64,000 nt of DNA from NCBI RefSeq assembly GCF_023078275.1, contig NC_062973.1:23652565-23716564 (forward strand), given 5' to 3'. The stretch's first letter is position 1; the number at the start of each line of letters is the position of its first letter. The DNA is from Leguminivora glycinivorella. Taxonomy: Eukaryota > Arthropoda > Insecta > Lepidoptera > Tortricidae. Shown here in pieces: positions 48,601 to 60,600 of this stretch. The notes under the pieces were generated by a model. That model did no database searches, was not told the origin of the DNA, and worked only from the letters and a program-made list of their open reading frames with translations. The position numbers were made by a program, and so were the translations under genes.

Positions 48601-51600
48601 TCTAAGTAAATGACCAATGCACATGTGTTTCATACGTTTTACGAAAAAACAAACAAAATTTACATATTAATTAGATTTTATTGGCTAAAACAGTTAGTAA
48701 AAGTCCAAAATGTGACACGTTGTCCGCCCCACCCGGCGCTTGCTCCACGGATATAATGTGAGTGTGACCAATTTTAAATGGAGCCGTATCCATGTTGTTA
48801 GCGGCTAGTTTCAATATCAAGTCTATCGGGTTATCATACAATACCCGTAACACAAGTGCGGTAGTGTAATAAAAAGCCACACAGTGTAATTTCTTATGAG
48901 CCTAAAAACGGTTCAATAATATCATTGTTATGAGCAAGTGTGTTGAAATAGTACATTTCGATACAAGTGCGATTAATAAGAAATTCTAAAAACGAGTGGC
49001 GATAAAAGTGGCGTTACACGTTCATACAAAAAAATCAAAAAATGTGATAAATAACATTATATTTATTATATTATATACCTACCGGTCATAAATTTAATAC
49101 AACCCGGTACTGTACACGTAACGTCAAGCGTAAAAAAAATATGGGTATACAGTCGAGTTTATAAATATGTGCACATTTTTCACCTTATTGCAACGAGTTA
49201 AGGTGAAGAAATGTACACATATTATTATTAATAAACTCGACTGTACACATCTTACCCAAAAATATGTCCCATAGCATCTCAGTCCGGTGTGATAAGAGCG
49301 TAGTATATGAGACATATTTATGAGACGATTATTTCGATACCTATTTTTGCACTTGACTGTACTATAGCAGCAAGAAGAGCGCGATTACTATATTTGTCTC
49401 GCATTAATAATTTGCGCGTATAATTAGAACGACGCGACGCAGGTACATTGCGGTCCTACTTAGTTGACCGGTTTTTTCTGTCTACGGGTTAATTTATCGT
49501 GTGACAATTGTAGATTTTGGTGAAACCAAAACAATATGTCAATGTCAATTTTTCTTGACATATGTCGGATTGTCACGATGGAGAAATAGGGGCCTGCTCA
49601 GAAGCCTACACTTACTTGGCTTTCATATTCTTGTTGGCCAGCATATGGTTGACCTCCTCGGCGGTGATGAGTCCCTGGTCCCTGCAGTTTCTGTCCGCTC
49701 CTACTCCTAAATCAAGCTACCAACCGCTACATGTCTGAGTGAGACATCTACACACGTATATAGCGCCGTCTCACTTACTTGGCTTCCATATTCTTGTTGG
49801 CCAGCATATGGTTGACCTCCTCAGCGGTGATGGGTCCCTGGTCCCTGCATCTCGTCTCTCCTTGATGGAGCAAGCCACAACAGGGTGCGACCAAGATAAC
49901 TATAATCTCTCCTGCTCAGAAGCCTACTTACTTGGCTTCCATATTCTTGATGGCCAGCCTATGGTTGACCTCCTCGGCAATGAGTCCCTGGTCCCTGCAG
50001 TTTCTGTCCGCTCCTACTCCTAAATCAAGCACATGTCTGAGTGAGACATCTACACACGTATATAGCGCCGTCTCACTTACTTGGCTTCCATATTCTTGTT
50101 GGCCAGCATATGGTTGACCTCCTCAGCCGTGATGGGGCCCTGCAGCTTCTGTGGGTTGAGCATCTCATCTAACTCCTTGATGTTTGATGAATCTCCCAAT
50201 CGCTACTTGTCTGAGCGAGACATCTACACACGTATATAGCGCCGTCTCACTTACTTGGCTTCCATATTCTTGTTGGCCAGCATATGGTTGACCTCCTCAG
50301 CGGTGATGGGGCCCTGCAGCTTCTGTCCGTTGAGCATTTCGTCTTCTAACTCCTTGATGGAGCGGCCTGTCTTCACGAACGCTTCTGCCACTCGCCTGTT
50401 CCTGCCACCTGTTTGGGACAAAAGAAGATGGTAAGAAATGGGTACATACTATTTATATAGGATTTACAATCTACATACTAAGAATCAATTTTTTAGCGCC
50501 ACCTATAGATACTATCATAACTACACCGATGATGCCTACTAGAGATGGGCCGAATATTCGGTAAATATTCGGTATTAGGCATATTCGGCAAGTTTTTCAA
50601 TGTTCGTATTCGGCCGAATAGTTCGGTTATGTTGCCGAATATTAACCGAATCAACAAAGTAAATAAAAAGCGTAAGTTGTTTCGTAATTCATCGGATAAT
50701 GATATCCTATTTCAGCATTCTAAGGAACCCCCAAAGGGAGTTGTAAATGCGTTAAAATATAAGTACCTACAATAATTATATGTAAAAAAGTAAAAATAAC
50801 GTAGCCGAAACAAAACCAAATTTTTCTTATGCACTATATTATAGGAACATTTAAGAGCCTTAGTACCCATTACCAATCATTGAAGTTTTTAACTCTTAAG
50901 CCAGGATTTCAAATATGGTGGAACCGAATATTCGGTTCGGTAACAACTGAACCGAATGTTCGGCCGTATATTCGTATTCGGCAAAGTCCATATTCGGCCC
51001 ATCTCTAATGCGCCTACAATTTTTTTTTAAGACGATACGGTAGGGATCAATTCTCCATACAAACGCTCTCGACTATTTCCTCCCTGGTTTTTGAAGATAG
51101 AGCAATGATTTTTTCAACACAGATTGTTATTATTTTTATCTGTGTCGGACCGTTTTGATTTTTTTGATATTCTGCTTTTTAAAGATTCTAGAGCCAATCA
51201 AAAAATTCCAAAATCGGCCTTTTTCATTGTGGCGCAAAAAAAGGTGTGATACTCAAGATTGGTAACAATTAACCAAAAAAGCTAAACGGTCTGACATAGA
51301 TTATTTCATTGTTATACAGATTCTCAAATTTCGTTCCGATTGATTAGGTTTTGAAGGAGGAAAAAGTCGAGAGCGGAACCTCGATTTTAAAGATTTTTTT
51401 TAAATATTTTTTGACTGAGTTGTTCTTAATGGACAATTTTTTTTCGATAAATCTAGTTAATAACACTTGTATATTCAACTAAAATTCCCAAGTTAAAAGG
51501 GGAGCTCCTTTCCATTTTAGCATTTTCGCTACAGTATCCTCTTAAATGTGTATTGGCGTGATATCAGGATGTTCAAATAAAGAAGAATGTCATTTGTTCT

Positions 51601-54600
51601 TATAAAAAATAAAGACACGCAAAAATATTTGGGGAAAATATGATTTTGGCCACTTCCAGCACCTCTAGCACATGATGGCCGCGGGAGTATGTCGCCGCGA
51701 GATAGATGCCACGTCTTCTTCTAACTGTATTAATGACATAAGGACGGGTAGTCTATCTCGCGGCGACATACTCCCGCGGCCATCATGTGCTAGGCCTACA
51801 GGCTGCGAAAGAGCGCCATCTAGTTTTAAGCCTAAAAGGCCCATACATTACAGGGGTACGCTTTTTTGTATGGGCTTTGTCTGTCCCTTTATCATCCTTC
51901 GTTGACACTAAGACTCTTTGCCAATAAAAAAGGGGGCAGTTTTGTGTGAAAAGTCATCTTTTACACGTTTCATTTTGCCTTTTCTACCGACGTGGATATG
52001 CCAAAGTACGTTTCTGAAAGCGACGGAACGGAAGGACGGTAGCAGTATATAAACATATGGAGATCTCACTGATTTAACGATACTTTATAATATAGGGAAT
52101 TGTGCTCTATTTTTATTTACATAAATAATAAATACGAATAGGAAATTCCATTGTTCGGTCAAATAACAAAATAGATAAAGCTACAAACAGATTTATATAC
52201 GGAATAAACATACAAAGCCCAAGGATTTTAGTTACGGTTCCAATATTTTCTCACACTTTTCTGTATCCTTAATTTTGAGTTTGCTGTGTATCCATACTAA
52301 TATTACAAATGGGAAAGTGTGTGTGTCTGTTTGTTTGTCCGTCGTTCACGGCAAAACGGAGCGACGATTTCGACGTGATTTTTTAAGTGGAGATATTTGA
52401 AGGGGTGGAGAGTGCCATAGGCTACTTTTTGTCTTTTTCTAACGCGAGGGAAGCCGCAGGCAAAAGCTAGTGGTTACAGAAAACGTGTAATAAAAATCCA
52501 AACAAGTAATTACATACATTTACAACTGTAATAATACAAGCCTACCGAGTGGTAAACAAGAATAAAGCAATAAGGCGTGTTGACAGCCAGATTTAGATAT
52601 CGTACGGCGTCGATTGATGTCTATCAATAAAGCTGTTCTTATCGCTCATCCGATGCGAGACTACAGGTGCAACCTACAGATATATTGGATATAATTATAT
52701 ACATACGCACTATCTATAAACTTAAAATCATCATTAACAACACCGGTCTGGCGCAGTCGGTAGTAACCCTGCCTGCTACGCCGCAGTCCTGGGTTCAAAT
52801 CCCGGTAAGGGCATTTATTTGTGTGATGGGCACAGATATTTGTTCCTGAGTCATGGATGTTTGGCGTCATCCATATATTACGTCACAGTGTAAGGGGGGG
52901 GGGTCATACTAAATGTGACAAACCCTGTTAAAGGGATACAAAAAAGCGTGACATAGGGGGGAGGGGTCCAAAAACCTGAAATTTGGTGTGACGTAATATG
53001 TGGATGATCCCTTTTCTATATTTGTATATAAGTATTTATATATATTATATATATCGTTGTCTGAGTACCCACAACACAAGCCTTCTTGAGCTTACCGTGG
53101 GCCTCAGTCAATCAGTGTAAGAATGTCCTATAATATTTATAATTATAATTTAATTTAACAATACATCGCCCGCTGTTGAAGGCCTCTTAAGTAAGCGAGT
53201 GTCTCACCCTGATCTCCGAAATTTTTATGCCAGCAAAATCAAATTACCCATCCTTATGTAAAAATAAGGGATATGTCTATGGCCGCAAGTCCACTATCAT
53301 ATTATGTTTATCATATGCCGATATTCCTTATTCAACCGGTAAATTTTTGCAGCCTACCTACACGTAACCATCAAAGATTGCTATTGAAATGGTTCTCCCA
53401 AGTGCAATTGGAACAGTACTTATAAAGCACTTGTAATATCGGATAAGCTGCTTATAATGGATTGAGAATGTTATCGACCTTCAGAACGTTGCAGAAAACA
53501 TCCTTATCTATCTTAGATAAAAGTGACAGGTGTGGGAAAGGTTTCACATTTGAGATATAAATGTCACAGCTGAAACCTTTACGCTACTTTCCAAAGTATT
53601 GTAAGCGGGATAAGTAGGGATTTATATCTTACGAAGACGTATTGCATTCCAATTAAAAAAAAATTGGTATGAAATCGAGGACATTGAAGAATTTTAAAAA
53701 ATACCTTTGTATTTAGAATCTCAGGCAGGCTAAACGGCATCAAAAATGGACCTGTGATTAAAATTGAATATCTGTTGTCAATTGAAACAATATCAACAAG
53801 ATATTCGTCCGGAAAAGACAAAAGCGCATCGCTTGACCTAGAATCTAGATGACTATTTTTACTTCGCCTTCGAGATACCCGCCTACTACTACTACGTAAC
53901 ATGTATCATGTGTTGTGTATGTATGCATGGGTGTACGATAAAGCTGAATGGAAAAAGTCGTATTGTTGAAAAAATGAAAATGAAATATTTATTTTTCAAG
54001 TAGGCATATTACAATGCGCATATGAACGTCAAATAAAGCTACGCCGGCTCTAACCCTACGCCTCAGCCTCGAGAAGATTTCAGTCTTGTCTCATTTATAG
54101 TGTGGAAGGATTCCATAAGCGACTTTTGACTTCTGACAAATTATGCTCCATTTCATTCATGGGTTGTGTGACAGCGAAGTAGGTAATATAATCAAAAATT
54201 TTATACAAAATTTTACTGTCATATTTCCGCAGGAACTTGACGATTAAGATTCATTTCACATATATGCACTCATTCTTGTAAATACTAAAATACAGAATGT
54301 CTTGATCTCTCGAGTATATTCTTATGAAATATCCGTAAGGTAACGAGATACCGCACGTTAACCTATGCTCCGCTAGTGATAACAAACTACACTCGATATC
54401 AATGAAAATGAGTCATTTATAGGGAATATTTCATACAAGGTAACCCGTTTAAATTACACGAATATGTAAAACAGATAAATGCCACTAATTACAAACTAAC
54501 ATGTTTTAAGTGGAACTCATGATATCATTGGTATGGTTGCCTGATGTGATGCATTTATTTATTTTTAATAACTTGGTCATTTTGTATTTGAACGTGATAA

Positions 54601-57600
54601 TAAAAGTTCTTTGGCACCTTTTAATGATGTAGAATACAAGGTTTTCTGTTATCAAATTGCGTGATCGTGACAGGCTAGGAAAAATGCCCACCATTTAGAA
54701 AAAAATTACCCTGTTCCGTACATCATACATTCCTATTTGTCTCTGTCAAGTCAACTCTAAACTAGAGACATGAACATATCCGACGCATAAATGGGTCCTA
54801 AATTATGGTTACGATGTCAAAAAAACGGGCGTTTTTTTTCCAAGCCTTGATGATCTACTCTAGGAGGCTTACGCAAAAGCAATAAAATTATACAAAATCC
54901 CAAAACGCACGCAATCGTGCTACCTATTCCAATAGTAGTGAGCTAAAATGATTACAGGCCTTGATATCTTTGGGCCATTTCTCAAAACTGAAAGTTACAA
55001 GTTACAAGCGGAAGTCTCTTTCCAACTTGTCATATTAGAAAGTGACTACCACTTGTAAATTGTAACTTGTAGCTTCGAGAAATGGGCCCCGTCGAAGTGT
55101 GTCGGTTTTCAGTTTACGTGTTTCAATGATTGCGTTTCCAACTTTTGTGCTTCTGCGGGGGACATTTTCGCCTTTTAACTTGCCCTATCGTCACTACTTT
55201 GAAAAAATTTCGTATCTCACGCTGCTCCTCAAAGTTAAAACGCAGTAAGTCTATATGCATTCCATACATACTTACTACAATTTTCTTTTCATTGACAGAC
55301 GAAGATACAAGTTTTTTAAAAAGTAGTGACGCTATGTTACTAGTAATTGGGTTAGATTTTTGAAGATAGGTCAGCTAGTCACTGAGAAAAATCTCGATTT
55401 CAGGTGTTTAATTTTGTCTTAATAACCGGTTGAACAAAAGTTCAAATATTTATAACCCTTTTCAGGCATAGTACGTTTCATCGACGACATGCGTTAACGT
55501 AGACGTGTCAACGCGATTTACACTTTAACACTTTCGCTACCAAGAACCCGACTGTCGGGCACACCGCTCGTAGAAGCGTAGCCGATTACATGGGTTTCCC
55601 CGTATGTAGCGAAAATGTCGTAGCGCCGCGTAGAGCCCGGTTTCGAAAGTGTTAAACACTGCAATTCAGGGTACAAATTAGATGGTACTTTTCCAATAAC
55701 TGACTCGCCTTAAAATCTATCGCCAGAAGATCACTATTTAGGATATACGTTGATATTTGAAAAAAAAACTTCCTTAGATGGGCCTGGAAAGGGTTAATAA
55801 ACTTATAGTTAAATCCCTGGTAGAATGACAAATCCTTAACATTTCATTTTTGTAAGTTTCATCTGATATCATATGTGTATGTGTGCAATAAAGATTAATC
55901 CCCTTATTCATAAACGTTCACTAAAGTTATCAAGCTGATAAAGTTCATTTGCCCCTTTCCGACGTATTGGTGTGATAGAAAGGGACAAACGAACTTTATC
56001 GGCTTGATAACTTTAGTGGACGTTTATGAATACGGCGGTAAATAAATAAATAGTTGCGCAGTGCACACGTAGGGGTCAAACAATGTTCTCTTCTTTAGAA
56101 CTTGGCTTCTAGACACTGATGTTAACTCACCATAGCAAGTGGTGATGAGGTCAGGGACCCCACAGAACTCCAAAAACGTCCACGAACTTGATCATCTCCA
56201 TGAGACCTAGTCGGATGACTGTGGCTTTCGTGTTGTCTCCGAAAACGAGACTTTAGAGCTTGGCTTATAGACACTGACATAGATAACTCAACTTACCATA
56301 GCAAGTGGTGATGAGGTCAGCGACCCCGCAGGACTCGAAGAACGTGCTGAGCTTGGAGCCGGGGTAGAACACGTCCACGAACTTGATCATCTCCATGAGA
56401 CCCAGGCGGATGACGGCGGCTTTCGTGTTGTCTCCGAAACCGAGGCCGTCGACGAAGCCGGCGCCCACTGCGACGATGTTCTGGACAAATGAAATGTGAT
56501 TTTAAAAAATATTTTTTACACGATTGTAACAGTAGGTATCCTGGCCTAGCCTACATTATCTATCTCTCCCTTAGTGATCGTATTGCTATTTTATTTTTTA
56601 CTCTGTGGTTGGTATGATTGCTGTATATTTTTGGTTTGTTACTACCTATATATCTAGCTTGTTGTCTATTACTATTTAAGTATGCTTATGTAAGTCTATT
56701 TATATACTCTTATATGTATATGTTTATTTAATTTGTATGTTGAAAATTAGAATAATTATGATTTTTTTATTTCGAAGTACCGTTTTTTGATTGTTTTTTT
56801 TTTATTTCCGCTACCCAAAGGTTGTCTTGTCTGGTAGAGATCGCTCTTTAGCGATAAGACCGCCCGTTGTCTGCCTCTATTTATAATCATTATTTTGTCT
56901 CCATTGTATCTTTTTTCTGCATCTTTTGCTGAGGTGTGCCAATAAAGAGTATTCTATTTATCTATCGTGGCCTAGCCATACAATAGTATTTTTTTACACT
57001 ATATGTACATATAGTCCTTTTTCCGCACTACTTCGCAAAGTAGTACATTACTTGCCATTTTGGAAGCTAGGGCTATGTACTGTCAACATCGTATTAATCG
57101 TATATCCCTTTTAAGAAGTAAATTAAAACTATCGTGAGCCATACCGGTAAAAATAGAATAGTACGTATCTCGACAGTCATAATAATTAGCGACACATTGT
57201 TTCAACTGCGCTGTCTACGTCTGGCAATCTTCTACCGATTTTTGAGTTTTAATAGACTTAGCAAATCGTCAAATGATGAGACCTGAACGATTTGGAAGTA
57301 CCGATCATAATGGGCTCATAATATGTCTAGCAATTTCGAGAAATGGATAAAGCATTACGTTATGTTTTACTAACTTACTGTTTTTTTATTAACTCGCCTT
57401 GTAAAGATACGTAGGTAACTACAGGTATGTTTGTAGAGGTCAAATCTTGCAAGTTGAATTTCACTTCTACTCCGTATTCAAATGACGATGCATTTTTAAA
57501 TAAGGGTAATTTTAAGTGTATACTTTATTGTGGTCACGGTGTTTACGCAATTTCATGCCTATGTCGAAACTTTAAAGGGCCATCTATGAAATGAAATAAT

Positions 57601-60600
57601 TTATTGTCAGACGACATTTATTGTAAAACTTCGTACGTTACACATCTGAATCAATTCGAATTTCATTTTTTCCACACTTGTGTCGTATATCTTATCAAGC
57701 TGTAATCTGTAATAACAAAACAGATGACAACATGGCCACAACATTGACAGGCAGTCTCACGGGTTGTCAATAAACTAGTCGAATAGAGCTTCAAGGAATC
57801 TATCAGCCGCTTAATGATAATGATAATAATTAATAGACACCGTCGCGTTATCGACTATTGTACTTTGCATCACAAATGTTTAGACTCTGAATGATCTATT
57901 GTTTGTACAAGGAATGCTCTATTTCTGATAACTCGAGTGTCCGATCCAACGAGCAGTCAAAGGCCAAAGGAAATAAAAATGCTAAGTTTGCTAAGGTTGC
58001 GATTTATGGTAAGTTTTATGTACATTTAATGCAAATAAATACAATAACATAATTTCCGTCTGCCATATATAGCGCTGGCGGCCATTGACTGAATCACAAG
58101 GCAGTTCTAAAACTAAAAGCAGGGTGAAACACAAGTTCCTATACTTGAATCAAGAGGAGACTATTTTTAATTACATTATACTGAAGTCAAGACAGAACAT
58201 ACTCGTATCGCTGAAAAAGTTTTGACAATTGAAGAAAATGGCTCTGTACCAAGCTAAATGTTGCGCTCACTAAATTGTAAAACATCAACTTTTGACTACC
58301 AGAGTTACCACATACAGTACCAAGCTGAAGAACGCCATCTACTTCTGCAACAGCTGCCAAAAGATGAATTTGTCTAACAATTAATACCCTATTTGATCTT
58401 AATCACTCTTTAGTCGAATAAATTAATCTGAATCTAACAATACAGACATGTTTGCAGATTTACATACATAATAGATCTCAATCAAGAGTGAACAGGCCCC
58501 GTAGCCGAATGGCATTTCTCCGACGCCAAACGAAAGCGATACGCCGCTGGCTCTGTCGCGCCAATACGCAAGCGCGATAGAGATAGATATCTACTAGCGC
58601 TTCGTTTCGTGAGCGTTTCGTGAGCGATTGTGCCATTCGGCTAGCCACCCACGCCCCGTAGCCGAATGGCATTTCTCCGACGCCAAACGAAAGCGATACG
58701 CCGCTGGCTCTGTCGCGCCAATACGCAAGCGCGATAGAGATAGATATCTACTAGCGCTTCGTTTCGTGAGCGTTTCGTGAGCGATTGTGCCATTCGGCTA
58801 GCCACCCAGGCCCCGTAGCCGAATGGCATTTCTCCGACGCCAAACGAAAGCGATACGCCGCTGGCTCTGTCGCGCCAATACGCAAGCGCGATAGAGATAG
58901 ATATCTACTAGCGCTTCGTTTCGTGAGCGTTTCGTGAGCGATTGTGCCATTCGGCTAGCCACCCAGGCATCTTCTGGGCGAGCTCACTCCATCGTAGGCC
59001 TTTGGCTAGTCTGTGGTCAAGAGTAAGCCCATTTATAATAAATAAAAAATATATATACGGCCAAGGTCATAGTACATATTGATCGCCTTAAGCTATTATC
59101 TTTTATAGAAGCTATTAAAGCGAGTTAAGCCTCTAATGATCTCTAGACTGCAGAATACTAAAGGCCGATTGTCTGAAAGGAAACGGTACATCGTGCACAA
59201 TTTATGAATTGAAATAAATTGTTTCTACTAGTTACAACCGCTTTGCGCAAAATTATTTTGTATGCCAAGCGTCACCAGAGTAAAACAAATATTAAACTAG
59301 ACAAATTGCTTTCATATGAAGCGTCAATGCAACCATATCAATGACTATGTGTCAGATCACATTATGACAAAAATCATAAAACGCTGTGGATGTTACAAGT
59401 GTTACAACTCTTCTCGAGTGTTCACTGCTCAGATCCCAAAAATACATAAATACCTATAATAAATAGGTACCTACGTTAAAATATTGGGGGTCAATTGTGA
59501 CAAAATTCATATTCAAAAACAAGACGCAAATAAGAAAGTCGTTTCAAAATATATACATAGAAAAAAGATATCACAAAATCCATAAATTATCAATTTATTC
59601 GCTTTCAAGAACATAAACGATTTGCTTATTTAATAATAGTAAAGAACAAATTGTTTGACGTTATTTATGATATTGTAGGTGTTATATAATTTACAATGAA
59701 ATGCAGCCAACTAAACAAATTGCAGTTTGACGTCATTCGGCCCTCGCCTTCAACATACTAGAAAGATTTTCAACCTAAGTGTAAGGCATGAGTGCACGCT
59801 CATATCACAGTATAATAAAGAGTACTATCGTACAGTATGGCCAGTCCCGCTCCCCGCTGAAGGTGCGGCCACCCCCTCTCGGTTACGTCACAGTTACCGC
59901 CTGTCAAAAACGCGAACAGTCGAATTTTCATATCTCACTCATACAAGCATGGTACGCGTTCACCTACACGAGCTTAGAATGTGTGCTAGGAACGCGCCTC
60001 TTTCATATATTTGATCGCCAGTGTCCGAGATGTGCTCATATTGTGCGTGCAGCGCGCGTACCAGATTTTTATAAATTTTCGGTAACAAAAAAGGAATATG
60101 TCATACAATCAACCTAGGACAGTTTGGGAAACCTAGTGGTTCTTGCTCAGCATCATGGACTCTATCAGCCTGCCAATTTTTATCCAAATCGGAAACGATC
60201 CAAATGTACAAACTTAACGGAAATTGCTCTTTTAAACAATGGAAGCTCATAAGTGTCCTGAGTCGACGCTACATAGATTATATGCTCGACGCTTCATAGA
60301 TTACACTAAAAGATGACAATCAATGTCAACATATATTTTCAGCACATCTCCTTTTAGAATATATATTAAAGCGAATTATGCTATTTTAAACTGTAAAACA
60401 ATGAAGAACGCTTGAGTTTACAAACTTCCCTCTCACTCGGTAACCAGCGTAAACGAAACTTCATTCCAAAGTAAACATGTGCAAAACAAATGTACTGCAA
60501 ACTATGCTATTTGTTTCTTATAATATCTTCTGGCAACTAAATACCGTTGTGCACCTAACAGTACGTTATCATTATTCGGTCTGATTTACTTGTTAAATAA

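Larger units (their letters stand above)
46063..49593. mobile_element. Harbinger-like non-autonomous DNA transposon inserted in the exon C array
   Basis: Perfect 17-bp terminal inverted repeats (GCCCCTATTTCTCCATC at the left, its complement at the right) are flanked by a 3-bp direct repeat, CTG (46060-46062 and 49594-49596). Removing the insert restores the array spacer CCTCTCCTGCTCAG seen in neighbouring units. Subterminal regions are rich in GACA/TGTC palindromes. A CTG duplication fits the CWG target known for some Harbinger elements; superfamily is inference. No transposase frame is visible. It carries nested insertions at 46317-46809, 47705-48259 and 49148-49245. Confidence 0.8.
44505..50180 (-). 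repeat. Tandem array of 14 partial Gpdh exon C copies (higher-order dimer, split by a transposon)
   Basis: Each unit contains the 3' part of exon C, reading close to QGPITAEEVNHMLANKNMEA, then an intact AA|GTAAGT-type donor and intron. The exon ends of the copies lie at 44505, 44656, 44819, 44972, 45135, 45291, 45446, 45609, 45764, 45927, 49616, 49779, 49932 and 50081. Spacing alternates near 155 and 163 bp because two spacer types alternate: one ending TATATAGCGCCGTCTCAC, the other CTCCTGCTCAGAAGCCTAC. The higher-order unit is therefore about 316 bp. The outermost copies (44505 and 50081) keep more of the exon, including NGQKLQGP or part of it. A 3.5-kb element interrupts the array at 46063-49593. 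Open frames on the + strand here (MRHLHTYIAPSHLLGF...) are antisense shadows. Confidence 0.92.

Noticed and set aside
48671..48880. 69-codon - strand frame (MAFYYTTALVLRVLYDN...) inside the Harbinger-like element
   Set aside because: Too short, no family motif, and within repetitive DNA. No transposase features.
44779..50023. Several + strand frames with the repeated peptide LLGFHILVGQPMVDLLSG
   Set aside because: They are antisense translations of the partial Gpdh exon C copies. The sense strand reads AEEVNHMLANKNMEA with splice donors.
44505..50250. CRISPR-like or satellite array unrelated to genes
   Set aside because: Units contain recognisable Gpdh coding sequence with splice donors, and the organism is an insect.
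52740..52815. Possible second tRNA gene
   Set aside because: The head runs straight into a long dispersed SINE body and the acceptor stem does not close.
58478..58829. Repeated - strand frames MPFGYGAWVASRMAQSLTKR
   Set aside because: Chance frames across the tandem MITE copies, also seen over single copies of the same MITE.
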